64,000 nt of DNA from Roseovarius gaetbuli (GTDB lineage: Bacteria > Pseudomonadota > Alphaproteobacteria > Rhodobacterales > Rhodobacteraceae). Location of the stretch: the NCBI RefSeq assembly GCF_900172365.1, contig NZ_FWFJ01000010.1:1-64000 (forward strand), given 5' to 3'. The notes beneath the pieces are model-generated. The model did not search any database and was not told the DNA's origin. It worked only from the letters and a program-made list of their open reading frames with translations. A program made the position numbers and the translations under genes. Positions within the stretch are counted from its first letter, which is position 1, and the number at the start of each line of letters is the position of its first letter. Below are positions 57,590 through 64,000 of this stretch, piece by piece.

Positions 57590-60445
57590 ATGGCCGAGCA
57601 GTCAAGAACCCTCGCGGTTCTGGGCCCGACAAATACCGGCAAGACGCATTATGCGATTGAACGGATGCTGGGCTATCGCACGGGTGTGATCGGCCTGCCG
57701 CTGCGTCTTTTGGCGCGCGAGGTCTATGACAAGATCGTCGCCCTGCGCGGCCCTTCGGTGGTGGCGCTTGTCACCGGCGAAGAGCGGATCGTGCCACCAC
57801 GCGCGAAATACTGGGTCTGTACCGTCGAGGCGATGCCCGAGGGCATGGGGGCCGATTTCCTGGCGGTCGACGAAATCCAGCTTTGCGCCGATCCCGAGCG
57901 GGGCCACGTCTTTACCGACCGCCTGTTGCGGATGCGGGGCCTGCGCGAAACCCAGTTTCTTGGCAGCCACACCATGCGCCCGACAATTGCCGCGCTTGTG
58001 CCCGGTGTCGAGTTTCTGACCCGCGAGCGGATGTCGCAGCTGTCCTACGGTGGCCCCAAGAAGATAAGCAAAATGCCCGCCCGCAGCGCGATTGTCGGGT
58101 TTTCGGTGGAGAACGTCTATGCCATCGCCGAATTGCTGCGCCGCCAGAAGGGCGGGGCGGCGGTGGTGATGGGCGCGCTTTCCCCGCGCACCCGCAATGC
58201 GCAGGTTGACCTTTATCAAAACGGCGATGTCGATTATCTCGTGGCGACCGACGCCATCGGCATGGGGTTGAACCTTGATATCAATCACGTGGCGTTTTCC
58301 TCGCTTAGCAAGTTCGACGGCCAGCGGATGCGCATGCTTGCCCCCAACGAACTTGGCCAGATCGCCGGGCGCGCCGGGCGCGGCATGAGCCATGGCACCT
58401 TTGGCGTCACCGGCGAGGCCCGCGATCTTGATCCGGAAGTAGCCCAGGCGATCATGGATCACCGCTTTGCCCCGATCCGCAAGCTGGAGTGGCGCAATTC
58501 GAGCCTGCAATTTGGCACCACCTCGGCGCTTATCGGCGCGCTTGAGGCGCGCCCGGATCACGAATTGCTGGCGCGCGCCCGCGAGGCCGACGACCTTGGC
58601 GCGCTCAAGACCCTTGCCGCCCAGCCGGAAATCGCCGAACGCGCCATCGGTGGCCCGGACGTGCGGCTGTTGTGGGATGTCTGCCGCATCCCCGACTTCC
58701 GAAGCATCAGCCATGGCGAACATACCAACCTGTTGAACACGATCTTTCGCGATCTGCACAACCTTGGCCGGGTGCCCGACGACTGGCTTGCGCGCCAGGT
58801 CAAGCGCATCGACCGGACCGACGGCGATATTGACACATTGTCGAAACGGCTCGCCTATATCCGCACTTGGACCTATGTTGCGCAGCGAAAAGGCTGGGTT
58901 GATGACGAAAGCCATTGGCGCGGGGCGACGCGCGCTGTAGAAGACCGTCTGTCGGATGCGCTGCACGAGCGTCTGACCCAAAGATTTGTGGACCGGCGCA
59001 CATCCGTGCTTTTGCGCCGGCTCAAGCAGAAGGAAGCCATGGTGGCCGAAGTGAACGAGAATGGTGACGTAACGGTCGAAGGCGAATTCGTCGGTCGGCT
59101 TGAGGGGTTCCGCTTTATCCAGGATAAAGCGGCTGTCGGTAACGAGGCGCGCACGCTTCAGCAGGCGAGCCTTTCGGCCCTTGCCCCGCATTTCCACCTC
59201 AAGGCGGACCGCTTTTACAACGCGCCCGACACCGAGATTGATTTCACCGAACAGGGCGGCCTGCTCTGGGGGAAAGAAGCGGTCGGCAAACTGGTTGCCG
59301 GCGCCGATCCTCTCAAGCCGCAGGTCGTGGCCTTTGTCGACGAAGAGGCCGGTGCGGACGTTGTACAAAAGGTGCAACGCCGCCTGCAGCACTTTATTGA
59401 TCGCAAGATCGCCACCCTGTTTGAACCGCTTTTGAACATCCAGCGCGATGAAAGCCTCAGCGGCCTTGCACGCGGCTTTGGCTTTCGCCTTGTCGAGGGC
59501 TTCGGCATCCTGCCGCGCGGCGAGATCGCCGATGAGGTCAAGGCGCTTGATCAGGACGCCCGTGGCGCGCTGCGCAAGCACGGTATCCGCTTTGGTCAGT
59601 TCACGGTGTTCATGCCGATCCTGCTCAAGCCCGCGCCGACGCGTCTGCGGCTGGTGCTCTGGTCGCTGAGCAACGGGCTTGACGAATTCCCCGAGGCACC
59701 GCCGCCGGGCCTTGTGACCGTGCCGTCGAATGACAGCACCGCCAAGGGCTATCACACCATGTCGGGCTATCGTGCCGCCGGTGAGCGGGCGATTCGCATC
59801 GACATGCTGGAACGGCTCGCCGATATGCTGCGCTCCGAAGACAGCCGTGGCGGGTTCGAGGCCAAGCCGGACATGCTCTCGATCACCGGCATGACGCTGG
59901 AACAGTTCGCTGCCCTGATGCAGGGGCTTGGCTATAAGGCCGAGCGCGGCGAGCGTGAAAAGGTCAAGCCGGTCGATAAGGCCCTCGCCGAGGCCCCCGC
60001 CGATGCGGTTGCCGCGACAGAGGAGACACCGCCCGACACCGCCGCCGATATCGTCGAGGCGATCGCCGACGAAGGTGTCGCGCCAATTGCCGCCGATCCT
60101 ACGCCCGAGGTCGAAGTGCCCGCCGAGGTCCCGGAAGCCGCCGAGGCCGAAATCGCCCCCGGCGAGACCGCCGAGCTGGCCGCGCCGGAACTTGAGGTGT
60201 TCTATACCTTCACCTGGGCCCCGCGCGCCAATCGTGCCCGCACCGAGCGCCCCGCAGGGGCCGGTCAACGCGACAAACCGGCCAAATCCGGCAAGCCGCG
60301 TGGCAAGCCCGGCAAAGGCAAACCCCGTGGCGCCCCGCAAGAGCAGGGGGCCAAGACCTTTAGCGCGCGGCCCGAGAAAAAAGACCGCATCGACCCCGAC
60401 AACCCCTTCGCGGCCGCCCTCATGGGCCTTAAAACCAAAGGCTGA
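57590..60445 (+). CDS. Suv3-like DEAD/DEAH-box RNA helicase
   Basis: This 951-residue SF2 helicase has Walker A in LAVLGPTNTGKTHYAIERML, motif II VDEIQLCADPERGHVFTDRL, motif III-like FLGSHTMRP, and the second RecA domain with VATDAIGMGLNLDINHVAFS and GQIAGRAGRGMSHG. A Suv3-type C-terminal domain runs to about 790, then a low-complexity Ala/Pro/Glu-rich linker (about 800-880) and a basic Gly/Lys/Pro tail (KSGKPRGKPGKGKPRG). Alphaproteobacterial members resemble the mitochondrial degradosome helicase. It is followed directly by an S4-domain gene. Confidence 0.88.
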   Translation: MAEQSRTLAVLGPTNTGKTHYAIERMLGYRTGVIGLPLRLLAREVYDKIVALRGPSVVALVTGEERIVPPRAKYWVCTVEAMPEGMGADFLAVDEIQLCADPERGHVFTDRLLRMRGLRETQFLGSHTMRPTIAALVPGVEFLTRERMSQLSYGGPKKISKMPARSAIVGFSVENVYAIAELLRRQKGGAAVVMGALSPRTRNAQVDLYQNGDVDYLVATDAIGMGLNLDINHVAFSSLSKFDGQRMRMLAPNELGQIAGRAGRGMSHGTFGVTGEARDLDPEVAQAIMDHRFAPIRKLEWRNSSLQFGTTSALIGALEARPDHELLARAREADDLGALKTLAAQPEIAERAIGGPDVRLLWDVCRIPDFRSISHGEHTNLLNTIFRDLHNLGRVPDDWLARQVKRIDRTDGDIDTLSKRLAYIRTWTYVAQRKGWVDDESHWRGATRAVEDRLSDALHERLTQRFVDRRTSVLLRRLKQKEAMVAEVNENGDVTVEGEFVGRLEGFRFIQDKAAVGNEARTLQQASLSALAPHFHLKADRFYNAPDTEIDFTEQGGLLWGKEAVGKLVAGADPLKPQVVAFVDEEAGADVVQKVQRRLQHFIDRKIATLFEPLLNIQRDESLSGLARGFGFRLVEGFGILPRGEIADEVKALDQDARGALRKHGIRFGQFTVFMPILLKPAPTRLRLVLWSLSNGLDEFPEAPPPGLVTVPSNDSTAKGYHTMSGYRAAGERAIRIDMLERLADMLRSEDSRGGFEAKPDMLSITGMTLEQFAALMQGLGYKAERGEREKVKPVDKALAEAPADAVAATEETPPDTAADIVEAIADEGVAPIAADPTPEVEVPAEVPEAAEAEIAPGETAELAAPELEVFYTFTWAPRANRARTERPAGAGQRDKPAKSGKPRGKPGKGKPRGAPQEQGAKTFSARPEKKDRIDPDNPFAAALMGLKTKG

Positions 60446-60447
60446 CC

Positions 60448-60828
60448 TTGGCGGCGGACGGGGCGAAGATCCGGCTCGACAAATGGCTCTGGCATGCGCG
60501 GTTTTTCAAAACCCGCACGCTGGCCGCCAAAGAGGTTGCGGCCGGGCATGTGCGGGTCAACGGCACGCGCGTGTCCAAGACCGCCCATGCGGTTGCGCCT
60601 GACGATGTTCTGACCTTCGTGCAGGGGCGCGCCGCGCGGGTGGTGCGGGTCCTGGCCAGCGGCACCCGGCGCGGCCCCGCCCCCGAGGCGCAAATGCTCT
60701 ATGATGACCTCGCGCCGCCAGTGCCCGAGGAAAACGTTCCGGCAGCGCCTAAATATGAGGGAAAAGGTCGCCCGACCAAGCGCGACCGGCGCAAACTCGA
60801 TCTGAATAGGCCGGGAGCGCTTGAATGA
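60448..60828 (+). CDS. S4-domain RNA-binding protein (Hsp15/HslR-like)
   Basis: This 126-residue protein has an S4 domain at the N-terminus (KIRLDKWLWHARFFKTRTLA, AAGHVRVNGTRVSKTAHAVA) and a basic C-terminus (KGRPTKRDRRKLDLNRP), as in Hsp15, which rescues stalled 50S subunits. The start is TTG two bases after the helicase stop; no closer ATG preserves the S4 fold. Confidence 0.85.
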   Translation: MAADGAKIRLDKWLWHARFFKTRTLAAKEVAAGHVRVNGTRVSKTAHAVAPDDVLTFVQGRAARVVRVLASGTRRGPAPEAQMLYDDLAPPVPEENVPAAPKYEGKGRPTKRDRRKLDLNRPGALE

Positions 60829-60880
60829 TCCGCGCCTCTGGATTAGGTGAAGCGCAAACCGCCAAGCATGAGAGACGGCC

Positions 60881-61219
60881 ATGACCTATATCGTGAACGA
60901 CAACTGCATCGCCTGTAAATACACCGACTGCGTCGAGGTATGCCCGGTGGATTGTTTTTACGAAGGTGAGAACATGCTGGTCATTCATCCCGATGAATGC
61001 ATCGACTGTGGTGTTTGCGAGCCGGAATGCCCCGCCGACGCGATCCGCCCGGACACCGAGCCGGAAATGGAAAAATGGGTGGAATTCAACCGCAAGTACT
61101 CTGAAATGTGGCCGGTGATCATCACCAAGAAAGATCAGCTTCCCGATGCGGAAGAGCGCGACGGCGAGACTGGCAAGCTTGAGAAATACTTTTCCGAAGC
61201 CCCCGGCGAGGGCGGCTAA
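60881..61219 (+). CDS. fdxA: 7Fe ferredoxin (FdxA type)
   Basis: This 112-residue ferredoxin carries [18 protein letters not shown] and [16 protein letters not shown], giving the 3Fe-4S and 4Fe-4S ligand sets of 7Fe ferredoxins. The C-terminal helix region ([16 protein letters not shown]) is typical of the alphaproteobacterial FdxA. It is a low-potential electron carrier. Confidence 0.93.
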   Translation: MTYIVNDNCIACKYTDCVEVCPVDCFYEGENMLVIHPDECIDCGVCEPECPADAIRPDTEPEMEKWVEFNRKYSEMWPVIITKKDQLPDAEERDGETGKLEKYFSEAPGEGG

Positions 61220-61536
61220 GCCCCGTAGTTTGGGCCTTTTGCCGAACCGATTCGTTTAGCTGGGCCGGGCCGACGGGCATTTCGACTGTTAAAACCGGGC
61301 AAAAACCCTGATTTTAAAGGCGTTACGGCCATTTATCATTGAGCGGCCTTTCGCGGGGGCGTTTTTTGTGGTATACATTTAAGGCAGATAAATAGATTTG
61401 CCCGGTTTCCATGCGCCCGTGTCACTGCTCGGGGCTGGAATTCTCTGCGCCAGATATACATATACCGTGGACCGTTCCGGCCCTTGGCGTGTATTTTTGC
61501 GTTTGTGAACGGGCGCCCCTTGCGAGGAAGACCTGA
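61220..61536. other. Gene-free stretch upstream of carD, probable promoter region
   Basis: No coding frame is supported in these 317 bases. The middle (61300-61400) is AT-rich with TTTATCATTGAG, GTTTTTTGTGGTATACATTT and AAGGCAGATAAATAG, giving candidate promoter elements for carD. The region before the ATG has GAGGAAGACC as ribosome-binding site. Weak hairpins (GGCC...GGCC near 61330) might end fdxA transcription. Confidence 0.4.
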
Positions 61537-62049
61537 ATGACGAAGTCCAGAAAGTCCGAATTCCGTCCTGACGATTATGTGGTTTATCCGGCTCACGGTG
61601 TGGGCCAGATCGTTTCGATCGAAGAACAGGAAATCGCCGGCATCACGCTGGAACTGTTCGTGATCTCGTTCGAAAAAGACAAGATGACCCTGCGGGTGCC
61701 GACCAACAAGGCAACCGAAATCGGCATGCGCAGCCTGTCCAGCCCCGATGTGGTCTCCAAGGCGATGACCACCCTCAAGGGCAAGGCCAAGGTCAAGCGC
61801 GCGATGTGGTCGCGCCGGGCGCAGGAATACGAGCAAAAGATCAACTCGGGCGATCTTATCGCGATTGCAGAGGTCGTGCGCGACCTGCACCGCGCCGACG
61901 ATCAGCGCGAACAGAGCTACTCCGAGCGTCAGCTTTATGAAGCCGCGCTTGAGCGTCTGACCCGCGAAGTGGCCGCCGTAAGCGGTGGCGACGAGGTCTT
62001 GGCCGCCAAGCAGGTTGGTGACGTTCTGATATCGCGCGTCGCAGCCTAA
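61537..62049 (+). CDS. carD: CarD-family transcriptional regulator
   Basis: This 170-residue protein has an N-terminal RNA polymerase-interacting Tudor-like domain (FRPDDYVVYPAHGVGQIVSI, about 8-70) and a helical C-terminal DNA-binding domain (WSRRAQEYEQKINSGDLIAI). CarD stabilises open promoter complexes, notably at rRNA promoters. It lies downstream of fdxA, an arrangement common in alphaproteobacteria, and is followed by a terminator. Confidence 0.92.
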   Translation: MTKSRKSEFRPDDYVVYPAHGVGQIVSIEEQEIAGITLELFVISFEKDKMTLRVPTNKATEIGMRSLSSPDVVSKAMTTLKGKAKVKRAMWSRRAQEYEQKINSGDLIAIAEVVRDLHRADDQREQSYSERQLYEAALERLTREVAAVSGGDEVLAAKQVGDVLISRVAA

Positions 62050-62066
62050 GCTTTTGATCTGATTGG

Positions 62067-62098
62067 AAAGGGCCGTGCCGGATGGGTGCGGCCTTTTT
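62067..62098 (+). terminator. Rho-independent terminator after carD
   Basis: GGCCG (62071-62075) pairs with CGGCC (62089-62093), extended by AAAG/CTTT, and is followed by TTTTT. It lies between carD and the convergent cobS stop and could serve both. Confidence 0.75.
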
Positions 62099-62108
62099 CG
62101 TTTGCGGC

Positions 62109-62867
62109 TTAGCTCAGAAGGCTGAACAACACGGCGATTTCCGCGATCTGCTGGCTTGCGCCCAGGATATCGCCGGTCTGCCCGCCGATCTTGGCCCGCG
62201 CAATCGCGCCGACGCCAAGCGCCGCCAGACCGGCACAGAGCACCGCCGTGACGCCCGCGCCGCCGAGCATCACGACAGCAACGGCCCCGGCAAGCAGGCC
62301 CGCAAGCGCGGCGCTCATCGGTGCGACCCGTCCCACCCGGCGCGACAGTCCGCTGTCGCGCGCATGTGGCAGGGCGGCCATAAGCGCGGGCATCACCCCA
62401 CGCGACAGGGTCGCCGCCACGATAAGCGCGAGTGCTGCCGTGGTCTGCGAGGTCTCGAACAACAGCCAGAGTGCGCCCCACCGCGCCCCAAGCGACAGGA
62501 TCAGCGCCAGAACGCCATAGCTTCCGATATGGCTGTCTTTCATGATCTCAAGGCGCTTTTGCCGGTCCCATCCGCCCCAGAGCCCGTCTGCGGTATCGGC
62601 CAGCCCATCCTCGTGCATCGCCCCGCTCAGCACGATCAAAAGGCTGAGCGCGAAAAGGGCGGCCAGAGGCGCCGGAAGGCCGATCCACCCCGTGAAAAGC
62701 CCGCCAAATGCGGCCAGAGTGCCAAGCACGACGCCAACCAAAGGATAGGCCCAGGCCGCCTCTGCGCTGCGATCATAGGCGCGCACCGGCACCGGCAAAC
62801 GGCTGAGCAGGCTAAGCGCCAGCGGCACATCTACGGCGCGGATCAGGGTCTTGTCGTTTTCCGTCAT
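62109..62867 (-). CDS. cobS: Adenosylcobinamide-GDP ribazoletransferase (cobalamin synthase)
   Basis: This 252-residue integral membrane enzyme joins adenosylcobinamide-GDP with alpha-ribazole (phosphate), the last steps of cobalamin assembly. It has [20 protein letters not shown], the Asp-rich [20 protein letters not shown] characteristic of CobS, and several hydrophobic helices. The start at 62867 ([13 protein letters not shown]) fits the family. It is divergent from cobT. Confidence 0.92.
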   Translation of the reverse strand: MTENDKTLIRAVDVPLALSLLSRLPVPVRAYDRSAEAAWAYPLVGVVLGTLAAFGGLFTGWIGLPAPLAALFALSLLIVLSGAMHEDGLADTADGLWGGWDRQKRLEIMKDSHIGSYGVLALILSLGARWGALWLLFETSQTTAALALIVAATLSRGVMPALMAALPHARDSGLSRRVGRVAPMSAALAGLLAGAVAVVMLGGAGVTAVLCAGLAALGVGAIARAKIGGQTGDILGASQQIAEIAVLFSLLS

Positions 62868-62944
62868 GGGCGCGCCCTTTTTCGGCTGGGGCCTCGGCTG
62901 GCACTGCGATACACAGAGGGCAAATAACATGCAATGAGGCTCTT

Positions 62945-63961
62945 ATGCCGCTAACTTTTACCACCCTCGCCGAATTTTCCGCCCTTTTAAGGGATTTGCC
63001 CGCCCCCGACGCCGCCGCGATTGACGCGGCGCGTGCGCGTGACGGGCAGCTGACCAAGCCGCCGGGCGCGCTTGGGCGGCTTGAGGATCTGGCGCTTTGG
63101 TATTGCGGCTGGCGCGGCGATGCGCGCGCCCGCATCCAATGCCCGCAGGTGATCGTCTTTGCCGGCAATCACGGGGTCACGGCGCAGGGCATTTCCGCCT
63201 TTCCCGCCGAGGTTACCGCGCAAATGGTGGCGAATTTCCAAAGTGGCGGCGCGGCGGTCAATCAACTCGCCGGGGTCGTGGGTGCGCGGATGGATGTGCA
63301 TGCCCTCGCGCTTGACAGCCCGACACAGGACATGACCAAGGGCCCGGCGATGTCCGAGGCCGAGGTGGTAAGCGCGCTCAAAACCGGTTGGGATGCGGTG
63401 AACGTAGAGACCGACCTGCTTGTGGTTGGCGAAATGGGGATCGGCAATACCACCAGCGCGGCGGCCATCGCGCTCGCGCTGTTTGGCGGCGACGCGCCGG
63501 GCTGGACCGGGCGGGGCACCGGGCTTGCGCCCGAGGCGATGGGCCATAAGGCCGAGGTCGTCGCGCGCGCGGTCGCGGCCAATCCGGGGGCCGACCACAA
63601 CGGGCTAGAGGCGCTGCGCTGTCTTGGCGGGCGCGAATTGGCGGCGATGGCGGGCGCGATTCTGCGCGCAAGGGTTCTTTCTATCCCGTTGATTTTGGAT
63701 GGCTTTATCTGCACCGCTGCGGCGGCCTGCCTCGACGTGGCAGCCCCCGGCGCGCTTGATCACGCGGTCGCGGGTCATGTCAGCGCCGAGCCGGGGCATG
63801 TCAGGCTTCTCGCCCATCTTGAAAAAGAGCCGATCCTGTCGCTTGGCATGCGCCTTGGCGAAGGCTCTGGCGGGACGCTTGCGATTGGTATCCTTCAGGG
63901 CGCGTTGGCCTGTCATTCGGGCATGGCAAGCTTTGCCGAGGCGGGCGTTTCAACCGGTTGA
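62945..63961 (+). CDS. cobT: Nicotinate-nucleotide-dimethylbenzimidazole phosphoribosyltransferase
   Basis: This 338-residue enzyme makes alpha-ribazole phosphate for the lower ligand of cobalamin. [60 protein letters not shown] and the C-terminal [20 protein letters not shown] (catalytic Glu in GEGSG) are all diagnostic. It is divergent from cobS across 77 bases. No cobalamin riboswitch is visible in that gap. Confidence 0.94.
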   Translation: MPLTFTTLAEFSALLRDLPAPDAAAIDAARARDGQLTKPPGALGRLEDLALWYCGWRGDARARIQCPQVIVFAGNHGVTAQGISAFPAEVTAQMVANFQSGGAAVNQLAGVVGARMDVHALALDSPTQDMTKGPAMSEAEVVSALKTGWDAVNVETDLLVVGEMGIGNTTSAAAIALALFGGDAPGWTGRGTGLAPEAMGHKAEVVARAVAANPGADHNGLEALRCLGGRELAAMAGAILRARVLSIPLILDGFICTAAAACLDVAAPGALDHAVAGHVSAEPGHVRLLAHLEKEPILSLGMRLGEGSGGTLAIGILQGALACHSGMASFAEAGVSTG

Positions 63962-64000
63962 TCACGCGCCAAAACAGCGCGCCTGCCTCTCTTGACCCTC

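Noticed and set aside
62868..62944. Possible cobalamin riboswitch between cobS and cobT
   Set aside because: The 77-base gap is too short and has no B12-box-like sequence.

Overview
The window is a GC-rich chromosomal segment of an alphaproteobacterium, most likely a Rhodobacterales (Roseobacter-group) member. The indications are remnants of the bchG-bch2-bchP-idi end of a photosynthesis gene cluster, a GTTC-N7-GTTC LexA box, a tRNA-His without an encoded G-1 (A73), RpoH, CarD, an alpha-type ribB-ribH-nusB operon, and RTX/Hint secreted proteins typical of roseobacters. No genus can be named from the sequence alone.

Layout. 1-470: end of an IS3-family insertion sequence that has removed the 5' part of bchG. 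471-4160: bchG remnant (also frameshifted), a PucC-like MFS protein, bchP and idi, all joined by 4-bp overlaps. 4243-13134: a gamma-butyrobetaine/L-carnitine to glycine betaine catabolic operon on the minus strand (beta-ketoacid cleavage enzyme, SDR, lipocalin lipoprotein, carnitine dehydrogenase fused to a thioesterase, acyl-CoA dehydrogenase, ADP-forming acyl-CoA synthetase, enoyl-CoA hydratase) with a divergent GlxA/CdhR-type regulator. 13141-20603: a conserved hypothetical, a lytic transglycosylase, PepN, an unusual photolyase coupled to a DUF2256 protein, and a PuuD-like glutamine amidotransferase. 20604-29107: two neighbouring loci for RTX-repeat proteins ending in Hint (intein-like) domains, the larger split by an apparent one-base frameshift. 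29341-37882: kynureninase and assorted small genes, including a LysR gene that has lost its DNA-binding domain. 38010-41031: pntAB. 41257-45279: DUF3422, a cupin, and a divergent SHMT-like/LysR pair. 45359-47558: ribB(X)-ribH-nusB. 47783-50710: membrane protein, a candidate structured RNA, LexA-controlled mmcB, DUF6324, tRNA-His and rluD. 50837-57566: rpoH, hydrolases, pepF, an FAH-family enzyme and an SCP2 protein. 57590-62049: a Suv3-like helicase, S4 protein, fdxA and carD. 62109-63961: divergent cobS and cobT.

Themes. The photosynthesis operon looks to be decaying. The carnitine cluster is the most complete pathway. An interspersed intergenic repeat (core close to CCGGGGATATTTNNGCAAGAAGAA, sometimes preceded by a GGGGCGCTGCCCC hairpin) occurs at least five times, including an inverted pair inside the carnitine operon. 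All gene assignments come from reading the translated sequence and remembered family motifs; no database search was run.
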